From Methanosarcina acetivorans C2A (GTDB lineage: Archaea; Halobacteriota; Methanosarcinia; Methanosarcinales; Methanosarcinaceae), in the NCBI RefSeq assembly GCF_000007345.1, contig NC_003552.1, positions 1,736,001 to 1,800,000 on the forward strand: a stretch of 64,000 nucleotides of DNA. Direction: 5' to 3'. Made by a program: the position numbers and the translations under genes. Under the pieces are notes generated by a model. It had not been told where the DNA came from, did not search any database, and saw only the letters and a program-made list of their open reading frames with translations. Position 1 is the first letter of the stretch; every line of letters begins with the position of its first letter. This document shows, piece by piece, positions 45,538 to 53,941 of this stretch.

Positions 45538-48500
45538 ATGAGAATAAATCGAGGAATAATTTGTTTACCTTTACTTGCTGTTTTTTTGGTGATGATTACA
45601 GGGACGTCAATAGCTGACGATGTAAATGTGGAGTTTGTCAGTCACCTTGGTAGAGATGTTTCTAATGTTGCAGTCTCCGGGGATTATGCATATATAGGAC
45701 AGGGAAATGAGCTTGTTATACTGGACATTAGTGACGCATCCAATCTATCAAATCTATCAGAAATGGGAAGAGTGACTACTCCATCAGTGATAAATGATAT
45801 TACTGTAAAAGAAAATTATGTATACGTAGCCGATGATAGCAGTGGTCTTGTTATTGTTGACATAAGTGCCCCAACATCACCAACACTTGAAGGAAATTAT
45901 GATACTGGTTATGCATATGGTGTTTCAGTTTCCGGCAATTGTGCCTACGTAGCCGATCTTCACGATGGTCTTGTTATTGTTGACGTAAGTACCTCAACAT
46001 CACCAACCCTCGCAGGCATGGGCAGTTATAATAGTGGTGATGCATGGGATGTTGCTGTATCAGGCAAATATGCTTATGTTGCTTTTGGAGCTGGTCTTGT
46101 TATTGTTGACATAAGTGCCCCAACATCACCAACCCTCGTAGGCAGTTATGATACTGGTTATGCATATAGTGTTTCAGTCTCCGACAATTATGCCTACATA
46201 ACCGATTATACTACTGGCCTTTTTATTGTTGATGTCAGCACTCCGACATCACCAACCCGCGTAGGCAGTTACGATACTGAAGATATTGATGGAAATACAA
46301 GGGGCGTCGCAGTCTCCGGCAATTACGCTTACGTAGTCGATGGTGATAAAGGTCTTGTTATCGTTGATATCAGCAATCCAACATCACCAACCCTTGCAAG
46401 TAGTTATGATACTGATGGAAATGCAAAGGGCATTGCAGTCAGTGGCAATTATATATACGTAGCCGATGGTGATAATGGTCTTGTGATTTTGAGAACTGAT
46501 ATCCAAGATCAAGGACTAATAGATGGATCTTTAGTCCAGGTAGAAGGCAGCTCAGATGTATATCTTATTAAAAACGGCATGAAACATCTTTTTACTTCTC
46601 CTGAAGCTCTCTTATGGAATGAACACAGTTTTGACAATATAATATCCGTTACAAGCGAAATCCTCCAGAATTACCCTGATGGAGAAGACATCAGCATTAG
46701 TCAACCTATAATTGACAAATATCACGCGCTTGGCGGTGAACCTATTTTTGGAGCACCATCAGGAGAGGGGGAAAAGGTTGGGGATCAAGACAGTGCCGGA
46801 ACATACTGTTCCTATGTTAATTTTGAAAATGGTGCCATTGAGTGTTTCAAGAATGGAGACCACACTGGAGAAGCCTATGCGATATTTAATCCCCTTTACA
46901 CGAAATGGGCTTCACTGGGATATGGCAAGAGTGTTCTTGGCTACCCTATAGATAATATGTCTGAAGTTCAGAATTCGAAATTTGAGACGCCGTTTAGATA
47001 TCAGAATTTTGCAAATGGAACTGAGAACGGGTCTCTTGAATATAATATCACTTCAGGGAATGTATTTGAGATTCATGGAGCTATTTTTGCAAAATGGGGT
47101 TCCATTGGTTATGCTGATAGTGTATTGGGGCTTGTAACAACTGATGAATATGAGGCGGCACCATCACCATTTGGGACTGTTGGAAGATACAGCAAATTCG
47201 AAAATGGAACAATTCATTGGATCAGTGATAAGGAAGGCGAAAATGAGGAACATCCCTATAGAGGGGAAGCATTTGTCACATCAGGGTATTTAAATGAGGT
47301 TCATACTAACCTGGGAGGGACTTCAAGTGATCTGGGTTTCCCGATAACTGACCAGAGAGAAAAAGATGGTCACGACTACTGCGTGTTTGAAGGCGGGATT
47401 ATTGATTGGAACGATTCTACGGGAACTTACGATGTAAAATTGGGTTATGAAGGTTTACTTTTCAGAGCAAAAGACGGCATAGATGTTTACCTCATCGAAA
47501 ATGGAGAGAAACGCTATTTCACATCCCCCGAAGCCCTTGAGTGGAACGGACGAAGTTTCGATGAAGTAATTAATGTTTCAAGTAAGACATTAGATTCTAT
47601 TCCATCAGGACCCAACATCAGCATTTCCCAGGAAATAATTGACAAATATTATGCACTTAAAGGCTCCACAACATTCGGACAGCCAGATGGTAAAGGAGAA
47701 TTGAATGGTGAACAGGATCAAGATGGAAATTACTGTTCCTACGTCAATTTCGAAAATGGCTCAATAGAATGTTTCAAGAATGGTCCACATGTGGGAGAGG
47801 CATATGCAGTTCTTAATCCGTTGTTTACAAAATGGAGGGAACTGGGGTATGGAGCAGGTATTCTTGGTTATCCGATAGGCGATATGTCTGAGATTAGGAC
47901 TTCAAGTAAGAATACAGATTACCGTTATCAACTCTTTGCAAATGGAACTGAGAACGGGTCTCTTGAATATAATATCACTTCAGGGAATGTATTTGAGATT
48001 CATGGCGCTATTTTTGCAAAATGGGGTTCCATTGGTTATGCTGATAGTGTATTGGGGCTTGTAACAAGCGATGAAAGGGATGCTGTACCTTCCTTCAAAG
48101 GCACAACCGGTAGAGTAAGCGATTTTGAAAATGGTCACCTCCACTGGCATGGTAGTGGAGATCATTATATGAACACTAATATGACCTATGGCGAACTGGA
48201 TCAGCTCTATACGGAAATAGGAGGAACTGCGAGCGAGTTAGGATTCCCGATAACGGATCAAAAGGAAATCGACGAAAATGGACATTGCTATTGCGAATTT
48301 GAAAACGGAAACATCGGATGGAATGAAGCAGAAGGAAAGTACAAAGCTTATCTGACAAGTGAAATTTACATAGAACTTTACTTTGACAGAACTTATTTTG
48401 ATACAGTAAACCATATGGAGCAGACTCAAAGCCATGCATCAGAATTTGAGGCTGGAGACACATTAAAAGGATATGTAAATACTAATATGATTATAGATGA

Positions 48501-51500
48501 CCACACCGTCAACACCTATGTAAAAATGATAATGCCAGATGGAACTGAAAAATATGCATACCGTGTTGACCCATTCCTACCCGACAACCCCCTATATTTC
48601 TCTGACGAAAAGCAACCTCTCACAGAAGATCCCTGGTACGCAGAAACGAATACCTGGAACTGGGATATCTATAAAATGACGGGTACAGAGCCCGAAGGGA
48701 CATACACGTGGGAATTCTGGTATGAAGATGTAAATACTGGAGAAGTTCTGGGAAAAAGTACGGCGAGTTATAACTTTTCAAAGATGACTGATCTGGGAGA
48801 GTTTGATGAAAGGTGCAAATACTATGTAAGGGTCTCAAATATCGATGACCTAGGAGAAATCTGGGTAAATGGTCATTATATCAAAAATGCCACGTACTAT
48901 GGAGATAGTGGATGGGTTGATATTCACGAACCAAGAGGAGATAATTTCATCGAGTTTAAAGTTACCAATGCAGGGGGAGATTGGACTTACAAATTTGAAT
49001 TAATGCAAAATGATTCAATAAGTGAAACAATTTTATGGAGTGATTCTTGCGGTGTGGTTGGAGAAACGGGCAATGGATGTAATAAGAATACAGATACAGG
49101 AGAGGTATATGATAAAGTTATAAGGTTTAAAAATACAGCGCCTGTTAATGTAAATGTGATGTATGCCTATAATGAGAGCGAAGGCGATATAGAAAAATTT
49201 GATGGATACTTTGAAGGTATCACCGATTACTACAACGAGAATTCATATGGTACTATATCCCTTAATTTCCAAGTAGCAGATAATGGCAACTGGTTTCAAG
49301 TTCCTCATGATATTCAATGGTACAATGACAACCATGTAAGGCATGAGATCTCTGATGGTTTACATAATTTCTCATATAATAATTCAGCCTATGAATTTGC
49401 AAAGGATGTCATAGACGGCCTAGATGAAAATGTTGACTATTCTGATTTTGATATTAATCTGATTATTTATGCACCAAGTTACACATGGAAATGGATTGAT
49501 TCACCGGATTCTCCATTGGGGATAGAATATAAACATGTACCAGTTTATTTAGGTTCAGCCCAAGCAATTCCGATTGATTCTGTGACATCAAATAATGATG
49601 GAAGTTTTGATTGCGCAGAAAATTGGATCGTTTTTCCAATCAGTTCTGACTATGATGAAGAGGTTCTTGCCCATGAGATAGGGCATCAAATGGGTTCATT
49701 ACATCATTTAATCAATCAGGATCTATACCCTAGTTCTGGGGGAGGCTCAAATGTTAGTAATTGGGATGTAATGCACGATAACTATGCTTGTATGAGTTCA
49801 TTTAGTAAAGTTAATTCTGGTTGGTTAAATTTTAAAGAAGAAACTGAATTCAAAGATTATGAGATATATCCACTTGATAGTTTACATTTTGGAGATGAGG
49901 TAATCAAGTTTAAACCAAATGAATATTCTGACGACTTTTACATTTTTGAGTATAGAAGGGCAATTGGGCATGATAGTATTTTAAATAACGATCAAAATCG
50001 AGTTAATGAAGATAATCCAAATGGGGTTATTGTGATATATACAGCTACTAATGGCAGTACCTTGCACACAACTACTAACTCGTTGACAGGTAAAAATGAA
50101 ACTGACACTTATACAGTTCATGTCTTAAATAGCAATCTTGAAAACAATTGGAATGAACCTACATTTTACAACGAAGTCAGCTCAATAGAGGATTTGTTTT
50201 ATTCTTATGATAAAGAAGAAATAGACATAGTCTTAAAATTTATCAATTTTAGTGTCGTTGACGTTCCTGATGGAAACAGTGCCAAAATAAACGTGCAATT
50301 AGAGAACGAAATAGGGTTAAAAGGTGTAATTTTACAAATGACAAACACGATATTTTATAATTTGCTCTTCCCGTATCCATTAAATTATACCGTCAACCCA
50401 ACTTTGTCATTGCATGCCTATACAGACGATGGAAATCATGTAGGAATGAATTATGAAACTGGAGAATATGAAGTTCAGATTCCTGGAGCTAGAACTTCTG
50501 GACTTCAACCAAATGAGCGTGAATGGATAATTGTTCCTGAAGATGTTAATGTTAAATATGTGGTAGACAGCTATGCAAATGCTAAATATATGTATCAAAA
50601 TCCAGATCTTACGGGGGACTTTATCGATTCCTATGACCTCATTGGATTTTATTTTGATGAAAATGGGAATGATTACTCAGGAAAAGTAACTGAGCATATT
50701 GCTCCAGGGACACAAAATGAACATTCAGTCGTATATAGCCAAAATCTCGATGGAACATACAGTATTGAAGTCTCTAAACAATACGATGTTTCTTTACTAC
50801 CTCCACTTACAAACGCAGATACTTTAAGTTTCATAAAAGGGGATATCTTACCCATCAAATTTACAGCTAGAAACCCCGATACCGGCGATTTAGTTTTTGA
50901 TGACCAAGTTAATGTGTTAATCAAAAATTCTACGGGAACAGTTATTGAGAGTTTCAACACCACTAGTGGTGTCCAAGTAAATTCGGATGAAGGGTACTAT
51001 ACTGTTGATTTCTACACAGCGGATCATCCTGAATTAATTATTGGCGAAAAATATTCTGTTCTAGTCACCTTTGGAGACATTAATGGTGGGACGGGATCTG
51101 GAATTGCTTACTTTATTCTTACTGGCAGCAATTCACCTTCCAGCATCACCAATCTCCAATCCACCAATGGCACAACTTGGATCAATTGGACCTGGACCAA
51201 TCCCACAGACCCCGATTTCAACCGCACTGAAATCTACCTAAACAACATCTTCCAGACCAACACCTCCACCGAATTCTTCAACGCCACCTGCCTAGAACCC
51301 GAAACAGAATACACGATCGGTACGCACACGGTGGATACCTACGGAAATGTGAATGAGACATGGGTCAACCTGACTGCAACAACCAAAAATGCACCTATAA
51401 TTGTTGAAGCCGGCCCTGGTCAGACTGTTAAGAAAGGAACAACCGTGAACTTTGAAGGAAACTTTACGGCTTCCGGTTTACATACCTACTCGTTCCACTG

Positions 51501-51873
51501 GGACTTTGGTGATGGAACCAATACTACCGGTTCTTTGACTCCTTCTCATGTTTATGAGGATGCTGGAGCCTATGAAGTTACTTTAACAGTCACTGGTGAG
51601 AATGGTGATACAGGGAATGATACTCTTAATATCACCGTTACTAATGCTTCAGTATCTGTTTTCCCTGGTTACACCAATCCACCGACAGACCCAGATAAGG
51701 ATGGTCTCTACGAGGATATCAATGGAAACGGGAGACTGGGTTTCAATGATCTGGTGGCATACTTCGCTAACCTGGACTGGATAGAAGAAAATGTGCCGCT
51801 TGAGTTCTTTGATTATAACAAAAACGGGTTGATTGATTTTGATGATGTTGTAACTCTGTTTGATATGCTTTAA
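45538..51873 (+). CDS. Giant secreted mosaic protein: LVIVD propeller, LGFP repeats, metzincin-like protease, FN3, PKD, dockerin-like
   Basis: This protein has about 2111 residues. The ATG at 45538 follows GGGGTG; GTG or TTG codons just upstream are in frame. Numbering below is approximate. The signal peptide (1-27, ending GTSIA) precedes LVIVD repeats (about 28-320, e.g. GLVIVDISAPTSPTLVGSYD), which form a beta-propeller. Two tandem units of about 310 residues follow with FTSPEA..W and LGFP-type motifs (WGSIGYADSVLG). A zinc protease site, HEIGHQMGSLH (His near 1379, 1383, 1389), with downstream DVMHDNYACMSS as a possible Met-turn, matches the metzincin pattern. Then come an Ig-like region, FN3 (about 1870-1960), PKD (FHWDFGDGTNTT) and a C-terminal domain with two Ca-binding loops (DPDKDGLYEDINGNG, DYNKNGLIDFDD). 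Substrate unknown; cell-surface location inferred. Confidence 0.9.
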   Translation: MRINRGIICLPLLAVFLVMITGTSIADDVNVEFVSHLGRDVSNVAVSGDYAYIGQGNELVILDISDASNLSNLSEMGRVTTPSVINDITVKENYVYVADDSSGLVIVDISAPTSPTLEGNYDTGYAYGVSVSGNCAYVADLHDGLVIVDVSTSTSPTLAGMGSYNSGDAWDVAVSGKYAYVAFGAGLVIVDISAPTSPTLVGSYDTGYAYSVSVSDNYAYITDYTTGLFIVDVSTPTSPTRVGSYDTEDIDGNTRGVAVSGNYAYVVDGDKGLVIVDISNPTSPTLASSYDTDGNAKGIAVSGNYIYVADGDNGLVILRTDIQDQGLIDGSLVQVEGSSDVYLIKNGMKHLFTSPEALLWNEHSFDNIISVTSEILQNYPDGEDISISQPIIDKYHALGGEPIFGAPSGEGEKVGDQDSAGTYCSYVNFENGAIECFKNGDHTGEAYAIFNPLYTKWASLGYGKSVLGYPIDNMSEVQNSKFETPFRYQNFANGTENGSLEYNITSGNVFEIHGAIFAKWGSIGYADSVLGLVTTDEYEAAPSPFGTVGRYSKFENGTIHWISDKEGENEEHPYRGEAFVTSGYLNEVHTNLGGTSSDLGFPITDQREKDGHDYCVFEGGIIDWNDSTGTYDVKLGYEGLLFRAKDGIDVYLIENGEKRYFTSPEALEWNGRSFDEVINVSSKTLDSIPSGPNISISQEIIDKYYALKGSTTFGQPDGKGELNGEQDQDGNYCSYVNFENGSIECFKNGPHVGEAYAVLNPLFTKWRELGYGAGILGYPIGDMSEIRTSSKNTDYRYQLFANGTENGSLEYNITSGNVFEIHGAIFAKWGSIGYADSVLGLVTSDERDAVPSFKGTTGRVSDFENGHLHWHGSGDHYMNTNMTYGELDQLYTEIGGTASELGFPITDQKEIDENGHCYCEFENGNIGWNEAEGKYKAYLTSEIYIELYFDRTYFDTVNHMEQTQSHASEFEAGDTLKGYVNTNMIIDDHTVNTYVKMIMPDGTEKYAYRVDPFLPDNPLYFSDEKQPLTEDPWYAETNTWNWDIYKMTGTEPEGTYTWEFWYEDVNTGEVLGKSTASYNFSKMTDLGEFDERCKYYVRVSNIDDLGEIWVNGHYIKNATYYGDSGWVDIHEPRGDNFIEFKVTNAGGDWTYKFELMQNDSISETILWSDSCGVVGETGNGCNKNTDTGEVYDKVIRFKNTAPVNVNVMYAYNESEGDIEKFDGYFEGITDYYNENSYGTISLNFQVADNGNWFQVPHDIQWYNDNHVRHEISDGLHNFSYNNSAYEFAKDVIDGLDENVDYSDFDINLIIYAPSYTWKWIDSPDSPLGIEYKHVPVYLGSAQAIPIDSVTSNNDGSFDCAENWIVFPISSDYDEEVLAHEIGHQMGSLHHLINQDLYPSSGGGSNVSNWDVMHDNYACMSSFSKVNSGWLNFKEETEFKDYEIYPLDSLHFGDEVIKFKPNEYSDDFYIFEYRRAIGHDSILNNDQNRVNEDNPNGVIVIYTATNGSTLHTTTNSLTGKNETDTYTVHVLNSNLENNWNEPTFYNEVSSIEDLFYSYDKEEIDIVLKFINFSVVDVPDGNSAKINVQLENEIGLKGVILQMTNTIFYNLLFPYPLNYTVNPTLSLHAYTDDGNHVGMNYETGEYEVQIPGARTSGLQPNEREWIIVPEDVNVKYVVDSYANAKYMYQNPDLTGDFIDSYDLIGFYFDENGNDYSGKVTEHIAPGTQNEHSVVYSQNLDGTYSIEVSKQYDVSLLPPLTNADTLSFIKGDILPIKFTARNPDTGDLVFDDQVNVLIKNSTGTVIESFNTTSGVQVNSDEGYYTVDFYTADHPELIIGEKYSVLVTFGDINGGTGSGIAYFILTGSNSPSSITNLQSTNGTTWINWTWTNPTDPDFNRTEIYLNNIFQTNTSTEFFNATCLEPETEYTIGTHTVDTYGNVNETWVNLTATTKNAPIIVEAGPGQTVKKGTTVNFEGNFTASGLHTYSFHWDFGDGTNTTGSLTPSHVYEDAGAYEVTLTVTGENGDTGNDTLNITVTNASVSVFPGYTNPPTDPDKDGLYEDINGNGRLGFNDLVAYFANLDWIEENVPLEFFDYNKNGLIDFDDVVTLFDML

Positions 51874-51895
51874 GGGATAAAAAATATGAATAAGT

Positions 51896-52012
51896 TAGGA
51901 CTTACGCAGTTGAGCTGAAAACCACAAGCGGAAAAGACTTAATTGTATAAATCAGAAAAATGTTGACGACTCCGCATTTGTTTGATATTACATTTCAAGT
52001 GCGTAAGTCCTA
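51896..52012. mobile_element. 117-bp MITE with terminal inverted repeats and 5-bp target duplication
   Basis: The ends TAGGACTTACGCAGTTGA (51896-51913) and, reversed, TAGGACTTACGCACTTGA (51995-52012) match in 17 of 18 positions. Direct TAAGT repeats flank it (51891-51895 and 52013-52017), a typical target-site duplication. The interior has no coding capacity. It must have been moved by a transposase encoded elsewhere. It lies 22 bp after the large protease gene, at the start of a decayed gene. Confidence 0.85.
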
Positions 52013-52514
52013 TAAGTTTTATCGAGTTTGGATCGTCCAGTGGTCGTTCCTTCTTCAGTAGGCTACTATTCCCTGTCGGTTAATACAAACGATGCCTGGA
52101 AATGTTGTAGAAACAGTACCCTACCATGTAAACAGCAAGAATATCGATGAAACGCTTAAGGTTCAGATCAGCGTAAGTGAAATTCCTGAAGGAGAAGATG
52201 ATGCCGCCGGAATCAATGCATCCGGTGCGCTCCTGAATGGCACTGTTTTGGCATTTACGGACCTGAAGTACAAATTCGTTACCAATGAAAGCGAATACCT
52301 TCAGGACTTTGATGGAGACCAGATCCTTGCGAGAATGCTCAAGTTTGACAGGGAAAAAGTTGAAGCCGTCCTTGAAGTAGGAGAAGTTACAGTTACTCTA
52401 ACGAGTAAAGTGGAGTATAATAATGGAATTTTTTCAGACATGGCAAGTTTAGAAGGGAGCGATGTAATAGCGGTGATTGAAAAGGACAGTAAAAAAGATA
52501 AAACGAGCAAGTAA
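52013..52514 (+). pseudogene. 3' remnant of a surface protein gene (frameshifted)
   Basis: Two reading frames join to one protein-like sequence. The first, about 52021-52100, reads LDRPVVVPSSVGYYSLSVN then TNDAW. The second, 52092-52514, reads GNVVETVPYHVNSKNIDETL and ends KKDKTSK. The join suggests loss of two bases (W-GN) near 52100. The remaining 140-residue frame has acidic, beta-rich sequence typical of C-terminal parts of Methanosarcina cell-surface proteins, but no signal peptide. The MITE sits at its truncated 5' side. A functional short protein from the ATG at 52092 is possible but unlikely. Confidence 0.6.
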
Positions 52515-52558
52515 GCATTTTAAGGTATTTTTTAGATGCATAGTGTATTTGGCATGAA

Positions 52559-52597
52559 ATGCGGGTTTGGGTTACCCGCATAAAATTTCTTTTATCA
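52559..52597 (+). terminator. Hairpin and T-rich tract after the surface-protein remnant
   Basis: ATGCGGGT (52559-52566) and ACCCGCAT (52574-52581) form an 8-bp stem with a 7-nt loop, followed by AAAATTTCTTTTATC and more T-rich sequence. It fits as terminator of the degraded gene. Confidence 0.6.
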
Positions 52598-52749
52598 TCA
52601 ATTTTTTAAGTAGTATCAAAAACATAAGCTTGCAGTCAAATTCATAATTATCCTACCAGTCTGTTTAATAGACGAAAAAAGGTTATACCTGAAAGGAAGA
52701 TAAATGGATATAAAGTAGATCCAAGGGAATTTCTGAAAAAGGTGATTAT

Positions 52750-52923
52750 GTGACCGTTGCGCATGAACAATACGTGGTTAATGAAAATGGGGAAAGAGTG
52801 GCTATTATTCTTCCTATAGAGGAATATGAAAAAATGAAAGAGGATCTCCACGATCTGGCTATCGTTGCAGAAAGACGTAACGAGAAAACTATTAGTTTTG
52901 AAGAGATGAAAAGAATATTATAA
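52750..52923 (+). CDS. Short Phd/RelB-type antitoxin, no toxin next to it
   Basis: This 57-residue protein reads MTVAHEQYVVNENGERVAII at its start and has the typical antitoxin stretch LPIEEYEKMKEDLHDLAIVAER. It starts with GTG, with AGGTG 5 nt before it. Antitoxins of this family normally precede a RelE/ParE toxin gene, but the stop here is followed only by a convergent gene. The frame just upstream also looks protein-like (GYKVDPREFLKKV) and may be the end of a decayed gene. It could be an orphan antitoxin acting against a toxin made elsewhere. Confidence 0.7.
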   Translation: MTVAHEQYVVNENGERVAIILPIEEYEKMKEDLHDLAIVAERRNEKTISFEEMKRIL

Positions 52924-52950
52924 AATAGTTTTCACTCTGTCTTTTTCTTC

Positions 52951-53391
52951 TCAATATCTCTCTCTGATTCTTTTCAGCAACTTCCTGTTCAAAAAATCTT
53001 CATGATATTTCCGGTCCAAGTATCTGGACATTACTTGCTGTTCCACATCCAGTTTCAGGTCTTCGTTTCTAACAAATAACGGCACATTGGGTCTTATGAC
53101 TTCAAAATTAATAACAGGTGAAGCATCATTCATCACAAGAAGGTCTACATGATCGGTCTGAAGGAAAGATGAAAGTTCTCCCATGAGTTCCAGGCGCTTT
53201 TCTATCCGTTCTCCTTTTGTAAGTTTACCGGAAAGGTACACAGCTATATCAATATCACTCAACGGCCCTTCTGTGCCTTCGGCTGTCGAACCGAAGAGGT
53301 ATGCAAGTTCTACATATTCCCGTGACTTAAAAAATTCCGGAAGCAGCTTACACAGAAACTCTTTCTTTACCTTTTTCGTTTGAAGACCCAT
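52951..53391 (-). CDS. MNT-type minimal nucleotidyltransferase
   Basis: This 146-residue protein has the nucleotidyltransferase motif GSTAEGTEGPLSDIDIAV (Gly34-Ser35, Asp46, Asp48) and a third carboxylate in HVDLLVM. It is the MNT (MNT-domain) partner type of HEPN toxin systems, which AMPylates and silences its HEPN partner. I start at the ATG at 53391 (MGLQTKKVKKEF); the frame extends 24 codons further without support. No HEPN gene is adjacent on either side, so it appears to be solitary. An isolated DNA polymerase-beta-like nucleotidyltransferase is the alternative name for the same family. Confidence 0.82.
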   Translation of the reverse strand: MGLQTKKVKKEFLCKLLPEFFKSREYVELAYLFGSTAEGTEGPLSDIDIAVYLSGKLTKGERIEKRLELMGELSSFLQTDHVDLLVMNDASPVINFEVIRPNVPLFVRNEDLKLDVEQQVMSRYLDRKYHEDFLNRKLLKRIRERY

Positions 53392-53941
53392 TGTATTTTC
53401 TCTATGTCCTGTTCTTTCAAATATGCTATGTTGTAAAAAGGAGCAGATTGAGATGAAATACACTCACAGTAACATTGGGTAAAGCTGCATTTTGCGGCTT
53501 TATTTTTTTTCCTTAGTTTAGGTGGATTCTGCTTACTGATTTTATTTATTGATTTGTTTTCGAGCCTTTCTGTCTTCTGCTTTATGTGGTTGAAGTTTTC
53601 CAACTAACTGCCCAATGCAACTACTTCTTAGTTTTCACTCCTCAAACAGATCTATTCTCAGCCCGCTCAAGCGTGGGACAAAAGATTGAGAAACGGATTA
53701 AGATTATTCGTGTGAGAATATCTCGTAAATTTAACTTTCTTTCTAAAGAGATTACATAACCATTCAATTTAGTCAAGATATTTCTTCAACATCTTAACAA
53801 AAATAAAACTGTTATATCCAAGTTTCGCTTTTTAACTATTGGAATAATTTATGACAGTAGTTCAGATATTTTTCTATATGTATTGAACAGGCAAATTGAG
53901 ATATGGAAAGGCTATCGAAGAAAACAGAACAGGAGATAGGC
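53392..53941. other. Intergenic region between MNT gene and papain-like protease gene
   Basis: I see no gene. It contains the divergent promoters of the MNT gene (minus) and the protease gene (plus). Frames on the minus strand near 53400-53600 have no ribosome-binding site and atypical composition. Confidence 0.45.
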
